10,573 nt of DNA from Brevibacillus sp. (GCA_029240815.1 JARDZO010000324.1:1-10573), one strand, 5' to 3'; counted from the first letter of the stretch, positions 1-5,945 are shown. The notes: generated from the sequence alone by a model not told the origin. Made by a program: numbers and translations.

Positions 1-86
1 TTCACTGCCTGAATGAAGCGCTGGGAACTTTTCGATCACCAATAACCGTTCAAGACGGGGATACTAAACCAACGACGACGCCGTAA
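1..86 (+). CDS. C-terminal tail of an upstream gene (partial, unidentified)
   Basis: An open frame enters from the left edge (first full codon at position 3) and ends at TAA 84-86. The visible residues begin HCLNEALGTF and finish TKPTTTP, too few to assign a family. The stop lies directly in front of the ribosome site of uvsE (87-93) and 15 bases before its preferred start. That spacing suggests the two genes are cotranscribed, since no promoter or terminator fits between them. The frame could also be open by chance over so short a stretch. Confidence 0.4.
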   Translation, partial: HCLNEALGTFRSPITVQDGDTKPTTTP

Positions 87-101
87 AAGGGAGTGAGTGC
101 C

Positions 102-1034
102 TTGATCCGTTTGGGCTATGCCTGTATTAGCGTAAAGACGAAAAACAACCCAAACAAAAAAACGACAGTCGCACAGTTGAATAAATTGGAGCCACATGCA
201 CGCCTGAAAAAGCTGAGACAAATTTTGCAAACGAACTTTTTCAATTTGATGGACTTGTTGGCTCATAATGTGGAAAATCGCATTTTTCTGTATCGCTTGC
301 CTTCCGAATTTGTACCATTAGCAACTCATCCTGTTGCAGAAAACTGGGATTGGGCCAAGGAATTTGCCTGGGACTTTCAAAAGGCAGGAGAATTCATACG
401 GGGCAAAGGTATTCGCATGACAGCCCATCCTGGTCATTTCAGTATCTTGAACAGTGAAAAACCTGCCATCGTTCAATCTGCGATCACCGATTTCAGTTAT
501 CATGCCCGCGTCTTTGATTTGCTCGGTCTGGATGACAACTCAGTACTAGTGACTCATGTCGGAGGAGGCATCGATGACAAAGCCGCCGCACTTGACAGGT
601 TCGCGGCCCATTTCGAACAGCTCCCTGATTCTGTAAAAAGGCGGCTTGTGGTCGAGAACGATGATACCTCCTTTACCATGGTCGAAGCATTAGAGCTATG
701 TGAACGAATTGGCATTCCCATGGTCTTGGACATCCATCACCATCACTGCTTGAACAACGGAGAAAACTGGGTCGATTACTTGCCACGCATCATTCAAACC
801 TGGGGTGACCGAACCCCCAAAATGCACATGTCCTCTCCAAAGTCGGAAAAAGACTTCCGTTCCCATGCCGACAACATTAATCCGGATGAGTTCGTGAACG
901 TTATTACTTCTCTGACCAACTACCATGTCGATATCATTCTGGAATGCAAAAACAAGGACGATGCTTTGTTGACCCTTCGCCGGGAGCTGAAAAAGCGAGG
1001 GGTTGAAGCGGAAGCTTTTGCGTCACAATCCTAA
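102..1034 (+). CDS. uvsE: UV damage endonuclease UvsE/UvdE
   Basis: This 310-aa protein is a UVDE-family endonuclease. The family nicks DNA 5' to UV photoproducts, starting an excision repair route independent of UvrABC. It is a metal-dependent TIM barrel. The likely metal ligands are visible in order: His in TAHPGHF, His in VTHVGGG, Glu in VVENDD, Asp and His in VLDIHHHH, Lys and His in PKMHMSS, and Glu in ILECKNKD. The Lys-Met-His arrangement matches the active-site Lys known in the Thermus enzyme. Start choice: a GTG at 93 overlaps the ribosome site AAAGGGAG (86-93), whereas TTG at 102 sits 8 bases beyond it and gives the N-terminus MIRLGYACIS usual for the family. GTG 93 would add three residues. 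The gene probably continues an upstream operon and ends at the terminator at 1048-1079. Family assignment is firm; substrate range is inferred from the family. Confidence 0.93.
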   Translation: MIRLGYACISVKTKNNPNKKTTVAQLNKLEPHARLKKLRQILQTNFFNLMDLLAHNVENRIFLYRLPSEFVPLATHPVAENWDWAKEFAWDFQKAGEFIRGKGIRMTAHPGHFSILNSEKPAIVQSAITDFSYHARVFDLLGLDDNSVLVTHVGGGIDDKAAALDRFAAHFEQLPDSVKRRLVVENDDTSFTMVEALELCERIGIPMVLDIHHHHCLNNGENWVDYLPRIIQTWGDRTPKMHMSSPKSEKDFRSHADNINPDEFVNVITSLTNYHVDIILECKNKDDALLTLRRELKKRGVEAEAFASQS

Positions 1035-1047
1035 CGTCCTGGCAAAG

Positions 1048-1079
1048 AAAAGACGCCACTGTTTTCGTGGCGTCTTTTT
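1048..1079. terminator. Bidirectional intrinsic terminator between convergent genes
   Basis: The stem AGACGCCAC/GTGGCGTCT has a 7-base loop, preceded by AAAA and followed by TTTTT. It can therefore work on the plus strand for uvsE and on the minus strand for the convergent repeat-protein gene, whose stop codon is at 1086-1088. Confidence 0.88.
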
Positions 1080-1085
1080 ACTTTT

Positions 1086-2120
1086 TTAAAGCGAACAGCC
1101 ACAATCGCATCCGCAACCGCATCCCGAAGAGGAGCCCCTATGATCATGTGAACTAGAGGAACTGCTTCCTTTATGATCCCATGCTTGGCAACGATCATGA
1201 TAGTGTTTCATTCTGCGTTGATGATGCTTGTAATGTTTGCGATATTCACCGTATTTGCGACGGTTTTCCCGATGCTCCTCACATTTGTGATGATAGTACT
1301 GCATCCGATCCATGTGGAACTGGAACTTGAACAGGTACATTTCAATTTCCACGCCCGTATGTCCCCGTGGCGGCATTGCGTTTGGCGATGCATTTGGCGA
1401 TCCCCAGTTCGGCATCATATTAGGTGACGAATTCGGATGTCTTCTGTTAGGCATCATGTTTGGCGAAGTGTTCGGCATTCGGCGGTTCGGCATCATATTT
1501 GGTGATGAATTCGGCGGTCTTCTGTTAGGCATCATATTTGGAGACGAGTTTGGCATTCTACGGTGCGGCATATTCGGAGAAACGTTTGGCGGTCTGTGAT
1601 TCGGCATAGGTATTCCCATGTTCGGTGGCATCGGATTCGCTGGTCTGCGGTTCGGCATTGGGTTAGCTGGCATCCGATTTGGAGCCTTCGGAATGGATTG
1701 ATTCGGAGCTGGAAGAATCGGTCGCTGCGGCATTGGGCGCATTGGTTTGACTGGTTTTGGCCGCTTTGGTGTCTCCGAGGATGGATTCATGGGAGATGGG
1801 AAGTTTGGTGAAGGCCGCAGGTTTGGCGACGGCAGATTTGGTGAAGGCAGATTCGGCGACGGCATGTTCGGCGACGGCATGTTCGGTGACGGCATGTTCG
1901 GTGATGGCACGTTCGGCGATGGCCGATTCGGTGTTGGTGCCTTCGGCGACGGCATCATCGAAGGCGGTTTTGGCATTTCTTTCGGCCGTCTCGGCATTTC
2001 TTTTGGCCGTATTGGCAGAGCTGGAGGCATTGGAGCCATACTTGGAGGTACTTTACGTCGTTTTTCCAAGGAATGGAACACGTCCTTTCTAGTGAAATCA
2101 CACAGTACATGGTATGACAT
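1086..2120 (-). CDS. Pro/Asn/Met-repeat protein with Cys-rich tail, probable spore-surface protein
   Basis: I do not recognise this 344-aa protein as a named family. Visible blocks in order: a short N-terminus (1-25) with one Cys; a Pro/Met/Lys-rich stretch (25-60); seven perfect-length five-residue units of the type x-PSPN (66-100); a Pro/Asn/Arg stretch (110-183); four 13-residue units of the type MMPNRRxPNxSPN (196-247) with a partial fifth before them; a His/Arg/Tyr/Lys-rich block likely to be helical (about 257-312); a run of Ser (319-324); and the tail GCGCGCDCGCSL (333-344). There is no signal peptide or membrane segment. Highly basic, repetitive, Tyr/His/Cys-rich proteins of this sort are typical of Bacillus coat or exosporium proteins (compare CotG and CotC in style only). 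A SigK-like promoter sits just upstream. The coat role is inferred. The Cys/His content would also allow metal binding or disulfide cross-linking. The start ATG has only a modest ribosome site (GAGCGGGAT). Confidence 0.75.
   Translation of the reverse strand: MSYHVLCDFTRKDVFHSLEKRRKVPPSMAPMPPALPIRPKEMPRRPKEMPKPPSMMPSPKAPTPNRPSPNVPSPNMPSPNMPSPNMPSPNLPSPNLPSPNLRPSPNFPSPMNPSSETPKRPKPVKPMRPMPQRPILPAPNQSIPKAPNRMPANPMPNRRPANPMPPNMGIPMPNHRPPNVSPNMPHRRMPNSSPNMMPNRRPPNSSPNMMPNRRMPNTSPNMMPNRRHPNSSPNMMPNWGSPNASPNAMPPRGHTGVEIEMYLFKFQFHMDRMQYYHHKCEEHRENRRKYGEYRKHYKHHQRRMKHYHDRCQAWDHKGSSSSSSHDHRGSSSGCGCGCDCGCSL
1380..1571 (-). repeat. 39-bp in-frame tandem repeats
   Basis: Four complete 39-bp units encode MMPNRRPPNSSPN-type 13-mers (residues 196-247), with a shorter related unit (MPHRRMPNSSPN) in front. 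Units differ mainly at residue 7 (P, M, H), and the last one is the most diverged (MMPNWGSPNASPN). They keep frame, so copy-number change would alter protein length without frameshift. Confidence 0.85.
1791..1940 (-). repeat. 15-bp in-frame tandem repeats (x-PSPN)
   Basis: Seven consecutive 15-bp units occupy 1821-1925 and encode R/V/M/M/M/L/L followed by PSPN. Degenerate units lie on both sides (TPN before; LRPSPNFPSP after). Differences between units fall largely at third codon positions (TCA/TCG, CCA/CCG/CCT, AAC/AAT). Confidence 0.88.
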
Positions 2121-2148
2121 TTATCCCGCTCAAGAAACGACACTCGCC

Positions 2149-2175
2149 CAGTTTATGAAAAAGGACTAAGCCCGT
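2149..2175 (-). promoter_or_regulatory. Candidate SigK-type promoter for the repeat-protein gene
   Basis: On the minus strand an AC at the -35 region (complement of 2174-2175) is followed by 16 bases and then CATAAACTG (complement of 2149-2157). The SigK consensus is AC, 16-17 bases, CATAnnnTA, so only the last base differs. CATAAACT also resembles a SigE -10, but no SigE -35 is evident. Initiation would fall about 22 bases before the ATG at 2120. Motifs this short occur by chance, so this is suggestive only. Confidence 0.35.
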
Positions 2176-2214
2176 TTTTTGAAAAAATAGTGAGCCGCCG
2201 TGACAACATGCCAC

Positions 2215-2242
2215 TTGACTGCGCAAATGCATAGGTTACAAT
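2215..2242 (+). promoter_or_regulatory. SigA-type promoter of the hutH transcription unit
   Basis: TTGACT (2215-2220) and TACAAT (2237-2242) are each one mismatch from the SigA consensus and are separated by 16 bases. Transcription would start near 2249, leaving a leader of about 175 bases before hutH that contains a small ORF and a strong terminator. Confidence 0.75.
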
Positions 2243-2299
2243 TGAGATACTTATAAAAATAATCAGACAGCTGCACATGGACGAAAGTGAGGAAGACGT

Positions 2300-2368
2300 A
2301 TGCCGGGAAAAAGGCTTTCACGTTTTACCCAATCACATACATGCCCAGGAAGAGGGGTTAGGATCTAG
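2300..2368 (+). CDS. Putative 22-codon leader peptide upstream of hutH
   Basis: ATG at 2300 is preceded by GTGAGGA (2287-2293), with GAGG 7 bases from the start. It opens a 22-codon frame beginning MPGKRLSRFTQSHT and ending at TAG 2366-2368. It has one His codon (CAT 2336-2338) and two adjacent Ser/Thr codons, so it is not His-rich like a classical his-operon leader. Its last codons form the rising arm of the terminator hairpin and its stop codon lies in the loop. A translating ribosome would therefore mask the hairpin. Whether it is translated is unknown; it could be a chance frame. Confidence 0.4.
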   Translation: MPGKRLSRFTQSHTCPGRGVRI

Positions 2369-2390
2369 TATCCTAACCCCTCTTTCTTTT
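2351..2390 (+). terminator. Strong intrinsic terminator/attenuator in the hutH leader
   Basis: A perfect 14-bp stem has rising arm AGAGGGGTTAGGAT (2351-2364), loop CTAGT (2365-2369) and falling arm ATCCTAACCCCTCT (2370-2383), followed by TTCTTTT. It lies between the hutH promoter and the hutH ribosome site (AAAGGAGG, 2408-2415), so hutH expression from the visible promoter requires readthrough. In Bacillus subtilis, HutP antiterminates a hairpin upstream of hutH in response to histidine by binding NAG/UAG triplets at 7-nt spacing. The same pattern occurs here (GAG 2352, UAG 2359, UAG 2366). Confidence 0.8.
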
Positions 2391-2424
2391 CGTTCTCTGC
2401 TCTGCTAAAGGAGGAAAATCAGTC

Positions 2425-3933
2425 ATGAATCAGCAAACAAACGTTTTGAAAATGGATGGGAATCACTTAGGTATTGAAGATGTTGTATCCATTGCCAGAA
2501 AAGGCGTACAGATCGAGCTTACACCGGAAGCATTGGAGAAAGTGCGTCAATCACGCGATATGGTAGAGCAGATCATGAAGGAACAACGTGTCGTTTACGG
2601 TATCACTACTGGCTTTGGAAAATTTTCTGATGTGATGATCTGTGGCGACGACGTGAGCAAACTGCAGGAAAACCTCATCATGAGCCACGCGTGCGGAATG
2701 GGTGATCCTTATCCCGTGGAAGTCGTTCGGGCAATGATGGCCCTCCGTATCAATGCACTAGCCAAAGGCTTCTCTGGCATTCGTGAAGAAACGCTGCTTC
2801 ATCTCGCGGAGCTCTGCAATCGCGGGGTACACCCGATAATCCCCCAGCAAGGCTCTCTGGGAGCGAGTGGTGACCTCGCCCCGCTCGCTCATATGGTTCT
2901 GGTCATGCTGGGAAAAGGCGAAGCCGAAGTAAACGGACGTCGTCTATCTGGCAAAGCGGCTCTCGAACAAGCAGGCCTCACACCGATTCGTTTACATGCA
3001 AAGGAAGGTCTCGCCCTCATCAATGGGACGCAAGCCATGACCGCACAGCTCTGCCTGGCTCTCAATGATTCACGAGTCCTCATGGAAAGTGCCGAAGTAA
3101 TATCCGCCATGACAATAGAAGCACTGCGGGGCATCCCGAAAGCGTTTGACCCGCAGCTTCACCTCGTACGTCCTCATCCTGGCCAGCAGGAATCGGCGCG
3201 CAAGCTGCTCATCCACCTCAAAGGCAGCGAACGGACGACTGATCAAGGTGAATTACGCGTGCAAGATCCGTACAGCCTGCGATGCATTCCACAGGTTCAT
3301 GGCGCGACTAGAGATACTCTCGAGTATGTTTGGGCAACGGTCACGCGCGAATGCAATAGTGTCACAGACAATCCTATTTTGTTCACGGAGACGGGCGATA
3401 TCATCTCAGGGGGCAACTTCCATGGACAGCCAATGGCCTTTGCAGCTGATTTTATGGCGATTGCCATTGCGGAGCTGGCAAACATTTCTGAGCGTCGCAC
3501 GGAGCGGCTCGTCAATCCGCAGCTGAGTGGACTCCCTGGCTTCCTGACAGAAAATGGAGGGCTTCACTCTGGATTTATGATAACCCAGTACGTGGCTGCT
3601 TCAATCGTTTCTGAAAATAAAGTGTTATGCCATCCCGCTTCCGTGGATTCGATTCCCTCTTCCGCCAACCAGGAAGATCACGTGAGCATGGGAACCACAG
3701 CTACCCGTAAATTACGTACAGTTGTCGCCAATACGACAAAAGTTCTCGCTATCGAATATTTGGCGGCAGCGCAAGCGATTGAATTTGGATCGGGCGCTCT
3801 CGGAGAAGGGACAGGACGTGCCTATGAACAGATTCGAAAAGTCATTCCACGTCTCACTGACGACAGGGAGATGCACCCTGATTTGCTCCAAGCAGAACAG
3901 CTGGTACACGAGGGATCGCTCATGTGGGTGTAA
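2425..3933 (+). CDS. hutH: Histidine ammonia-lyase (histidase)
   Basis: This 502-aa cytoplasmic enzyme deaminates L-histidine to urocanate, the first step of histidine use. Length matches the family (about 500-510 aa). The MIO electrophile forms from Ala147-Ser148-Gly149 in GSLGASGDLAPLAHM. The catalytic-Tyr segment VYGITTGFGKFSD is at 57-69 and the SVTDNPI segment is in the centre. The ATG follows AAAGGAGG (2408-2415) at 9 bases, an excellent ribosome site. Regulation is probably by attenuation in the leader, since a strong terminator lies between promoter and start. The other hut genes (hutU, hutI, hutG, a permease, hutP) are not adjacent: the next gene downstream, after 84 bases and with its own promoter, encodes an unrelated DCC-family protein. 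Histidase therefore appears to be a single-gene unit here, with the rest of the pathway elsewhere if present. Confidence 0.96.
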   Translation: MNQQTNVLKMDGNHLGIEDVVSIARKGVQIELTPEALEKVRQSRDMVEQIMKEQRVVYGITTGFGKFSDVMICGDDVSKLQENLIMSHACGMGDPYPVEVVRAMMALRINALAKGFSGIREETLLHLAELCNRGVHPIIPQQGSLGASGDLAPLAHMVLVMLGKGEAEVNGRRLSGKAALEQAGLTPIRLHAKEGLALINGTQAMTAQLCLALNDSRVLMESAEVISAMTIEALRGIPKAFDPQLHLVRPHPGQQESARKLLIHLKGSERTTDQGELRVQDPYSLRCIPQVHGATRDTLEYVWATVTRECNSVTDNPILFTETGDIISGGNFHGQPMAFAADFMAIAIAELANISERRTERLVNPQLSGLPGFLTENGGLHSGFMITQYVAASIVSENKVLCHPASVDSIPSSANQEDHVSMGTTATRKLRTVVANTTKVLAIEYLAAAQAIEFGSGALGEGTGRAYEQIRKVIPRLTDDREMHPDLLQAEQLVHEGSLMWV

Positions 3934-3971
3934 GCAGCCCCTAACAGCCCCATTCATTTTACGGCTGTCCT

Positions 3972-3980
3972 CTGATATGA
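3972..3980 (+). promoter_or_regulatory. Extended -10 promoter of the DCC-family gene
   Basis: TGATATGAT is a TGn-type extended -10 element with TATGAT at 3975-3980, about 38 bases before the ATG at 4018. The -35 is poor (TTCATT at 3953-3958, 16-base spacer), as is common when the TGn extension is present. The same nine bases occur at two minus-strand promoters in this window. Confidence 0.5.
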
Positions 3981-4017
3981 TGAAGGAGAAGTCAATCGTA
4001 ACTTGGAGGGCTGCCCT

Positions 4018-4440
4018 ATGAATCCATCCAAACAGCCAGTCCACCCCACCTGTATTTTACTTTTTGATGGCGTCTGTCATCTGTGCCACGGTGCCGTTCA
4101 ATTTATTTTGCAGCGCGATCCCCATGGACGCATTCATTTTGCCTCTTTGCAATCCGAAAAAGGGCAGGAGCTCTTGTCTGCTTATCAATACGAAGGCAGT
4201 CTACAGTCTGTTGTCCTGATCGAGGACGGAGAGCTCTATACAAAATCCGACGCTGTCCTGCGTGTGGGACGAAAGCTGAGCGGGGCATGGCCTGCCCTCT
4301 CGTTGATTGGTATGGTGCTCCCGCGGGGTCTGCGTGATGTGGTGTACAATTGGATCGCTCGCAATCGCTATCAGTGGTTAGGTCAATCTGAGCAATGCAT
4401 GTTGCCAACTCCCGACATCAGATCCCGCTTTTTAGAATAA
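4018..4440 (+). CDS. DCC-family thiol-disulfide oxidoreductase (DUF393, YuxK-like)
   Basis: This 140-aa protein belongs to the DCC/DUF393 family, predicted thioredoxin-fold thiol-disulfide oxidoreductases; Bacillus subtilis YuxK is a member. The family signature Asp-Gly-x-Cys-x-x-Cys is seen as D17-G18-V-C20-H-L-C23 in FDGVCHLC. It is followed by the typical helix and the IHFASLQSEKG strand, and by a SDAVLRV segment with the conserved Ser-Asp-Ala (about 87-89). There is no signal peptide, so it should be cytoplasmic. An in-frame TTG at 4003 is rejected as start because it overlaps the ribosome site GGAGGG (4005-4010); ATG 4018 lies 7 bases beyond that site. The gene has its own extended -10 promoter and ends at a shared terminator. 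Its physiological substrate is unknown. Confidence 0.85.
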   Translation: MNPSKQPVHPTCILLFDGVCHLCHGAVQFILQRDPHGRIHFASLQSEKGQELLSAYQYEGSLQSVVLIEDGELYTKSDAVLRVGRKLSGAWPALSLIGMVLPRGLRDVVYNWIARNRYQWLGQSEQCMLPTPDIRSRFLE

Positions 4441-4453
4441 GTTGATCTCATGC

Positions 4454-4486
4454 AAAAAGGGGCGTGTCCATTGACACAGCCCCTTT
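4454..4486. terminator. Bidirectional intrinsic terminator between convergent genes
   Basis: AAAGGGGC (4456-4463) pairs with GCCCCTTT (4479-4486), and GTGTC (4464-4468) with GACAC (4473-4477), across one bulged A and a CATT loop. On the minus strand the stem runs into TTTTT (4454-4458), a good terminator for the aldo/keto reductase. On the plus strand the tract after it is C/T-mixed, so it is weaker for the DCC gene. Confidence 0.8.
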
Positions 4487-4503
4487 CCTCTTTCTTCGTT
4501 CCC

Positions 4504-5367
4504 TTATTGTACAATCGCTTGCGGATGATCTTCGCTAACGAAATCTGCGGCTTTCGCATTCGCTTCCACCTGAGCCGGACTTTTGCTTCCCGGAATGACT
4601 GTAGTGACGGCAGGATGCTTGAGGCACCATGCCAATGCCCACTGCGCCATATCCATTCCTTCAGGCACTTCATTTTGCTTGATCTCTTCTACCTGTTTGA
4701 GCAGATTAGCGACATGCTCCTGATCGTGGCGGTGTCTGACATCATTCCCCGCAAATACAGAACCTGGCTTGTATTTCCCGCTCAAGTATCCACTCGCCAA
4801 AGGCACTCGTGCCAAGACTCCCAAATCTTGCTGCTCGCAAGAAGCAAATACGGCTTCCTCCGGTTTGCGATCCAAGCGATTGTACACGACTTGAATGGTC
4901 TTTGCATTTACCTGCGACGCCGACTGAGTTTGATGCAGGTTTTCATTTTTGGCGATAGAGAGTCCCAGATGTCTGATTTTCCCCGCCTGAACCTGCTTGT
5001 CGAGCATGGTCCAAAGCTCGTCGTTTAGCGCTGCCAAAGAGTGATCGAGTTGCTGCAATACTTCTGCCGCACCATATTGATTCGTGCGGGAGAACTTGTC
5101 ATGAAAATGATGACCGAATTTGGTAGCTACGACCCAGTCTTCACGACGGTCTCTATGAAGGTAATCCCCGATCAGGCTCTCGGACAAATGATCGCCATAG
5201 CATTCTGCTGTATCGATCAAATTGATTCCGAGTTCTTTTGCCTTGTCCAGGATCTGATCGACGTCGCGTTGAGAAAAGTCCATTCCCCATTCGCCGCCAA
5301 ATTGCCAAGTACCTACTCCAACCACAGAAACATTCAGATCTGTTTTCCCCAATCTGCGGTACTTCAT
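4504..5367 (-). CDS. Aldo/keto reductase, internally shortened
   Basis: This 287-aa protein is an aldo/keto reductase (NADPH-dependent TIM barrel), most like the group of about 305-315 residues common in Bacillales. N-terminal MKYRRLGKTDLNVSVVGVGT, tetrad residues D52 and Y57 (LIDTAECYG), K83 (VATKFGH), and the C-terminal cofactor-binding segment TTVIPGSKSPAQVEANAKA are all present. What is missing is the usual strand that follows the SLxxL helix (family pattern like TDYIDLYQxH), which carries the fourth tetrad residue, His. Here SLAAL (110-114) runs directly into NDELWTMLDKQVQAGKIRHLG, a junction at about 5020-5031. Around 19 residues appear lost in frame. Without that strand and His the barrel is unlikely to reduce carbonyls normally. 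The ribosome site GGGGAGGG is 5 bases before the ATG. The gene follows the thioesterase gene at 68 bases and may be cotranscribed with it. Confidence 0.85.
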   Translation of the reverse strand: MKYRRLGKTDLNVSVVGVGTWQFGGEWGMDFSQRDVDQILDKAKELGINLIDTAECYGDHLSESLIGDYLHRDRREDWVVATKFGHHFHDKFSRTNQYGAAEVLQQLDHSLAALNDELWTMLDKQVQAGKIRHLGLSIAKNENLHQTQSASQVNAKTIQVVYNRLDRKPEEAVFASCEQQDLGVLARVPLASGYLSGKYKPGSVFAGNDVRHRHDQEHVANLLKQVEEIKQNEVPEGMDMAQWALAWCLKHPAVTTVIPGSKSPAQVEANAKAADFVSEDHPQAIVQ

Positions 5368-5402
5368 GCAAGCCCCTCCCCTTTGTGAAACTTATGGTAA
5401 CC

Positions 5403-5418
5403 GAGCGAACTGTCGCTC
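5403..5418 (-). other. Small hairpin between thioesterase and reductase genes
   Basis: GAGCGA (5403-5408) and TCGCTC (5413-5418) can pair across a 4-base loop. There is no T-tract on the minus strand, so it is not a convincing terminator. At most it would cause pausing or partial termination between the two genes. Confidence 0.3.
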
Positions 5419-5435
5419 AGGTGCAGCCATCGAGA

Positions 5436-5945
5436 TTAGATCGTCTTTTCGATCGTCAACTGGCTGATAAACGCTTGTGTGTTGGCCTTGCGCTCTTTGC
5501 GCATTTTCTTGCGTTCGTCAGCTGACGCCAACAATCGCTTTTCCTCTTCTGTTTCCGGAACGATGCTAGGCACTTCCGTAGGGTTGCCAGCTTCGTCCAA
5601 AGCAACGAAGGTGAGAAACGAGGTAGCAGTCAAAATGCGTACGCCTGTTTGCAGATTTTCAGAAATCACCTTCACAAAAACTTCCATTGACGTTCGTCCA
5701 GTAGAAGAAACGAACGCTTCGAGGCAAATGGAATGCCCCATTTTGACGGGTGCCAGGAAATCGATGGAGTCTATAGAAGCCGTCACGACAGGGCGGCGCG
5801 AATGACGCATCGCAGCGATGGCGGCCACTTCATCTACATAGGCCATCATCGTTCCCCCAAAGATCGTACCGTGATAATTCGTGTCAGAAGGTTGAACAAG
5901 AGAAGCCTGAATGGTCCGAGAGTCTTGTGTTGTCTTGAATTTCAT
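5436..5945 (-). CDS. Acyl-CoA thioesterase, hotdog fold (YkhA/BACH-like)
   Basis: This 169-aa single-hotdog protein belongs to the cytosolic acyl-CoA thioester hydrolase group, which hydrolyses acyl-CoAs to free fatty acid and CoA and acts as an oligomer. The signature N23-x-x-G26-x-I-F-G-G (TNYHGTIFGG) and the helix Asp (D38 in MAYVDEVAAIAA) are the expected catalytic-site residues. The IDFLAPVKMG and GRTSMEVFVKV strands are typical. The last 35 residues are a charged, helical tail rich in Lys/Glu (DERKKMRKERKA), as in other members. The ATG follows AAAGGAG (5954-5960) at 8 bases. A SigA-type promoter overlaps the end of the upstream DUF3109-like gene. The physiological acyl chain is not visible from sequence. 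Confidence 0.92.
   Translation of the reverse strand: MKFKTTQDSRTIQASLVQPSDTNYHGTIFGGTMMAYVDEVAAIAAMRHSRRPVVTASIDSIDFLAPVKMGHSICLEAFVSSTGRTSMEVFVKVISENLQTGVRILTATSFLTFVALDEAGNPTEVPSIVPETEEEKRLLASADERKKMRKERKANTQAFISQLTIEKTI

Noticed and set aside
1089..1170. Ser/Gly/Cys-rich tail as a thiazole/oxazole-modified peptide precursor
   Set aside because: Composition recalls such precursors, but the protein is 344 aa with structural repeats, lacks a leader-core layout, and has no cyclodehydratase or dehydrogenase genes nearby.
1380..1571. CRISPR-like array of regularly spaced repeats
   Set aside because: The 39-bp units are contiguous, have no unique spacers, and keep a coding frame; no cas genes are present.
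1312..2169. Several plus-strand frames rich in FGD/FGI repeats opposite the repeat protein
   Set aside because: They are shadows of the minus-strand repeats, broken into pieces by stops. The minus frame is continuous, has a structured C-terminus, and ends at a terminator.
3137..3150. Catabolite-responsive (cre)-like sequence CGAAAGCGTTTGAC inside hutH
   Set aside because: It mismatches the cre consensus at the edges, lies about 700 bases into the gene, and encodes a stretch (PKAFDPQLH) that looks like conserved protein sequence.
3944..3968. Hairpin ACAGCC/GGCTGT after hutH as a terminator
   Set aside because: The stem is only 6 bp with a 13-base loop and no T-tract follows.
4003..4017. TTG start adding five residues to the DCC-family protein
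   Set aside because: It overlaps the GGAGGG ribosome site that serves ATG 4018.
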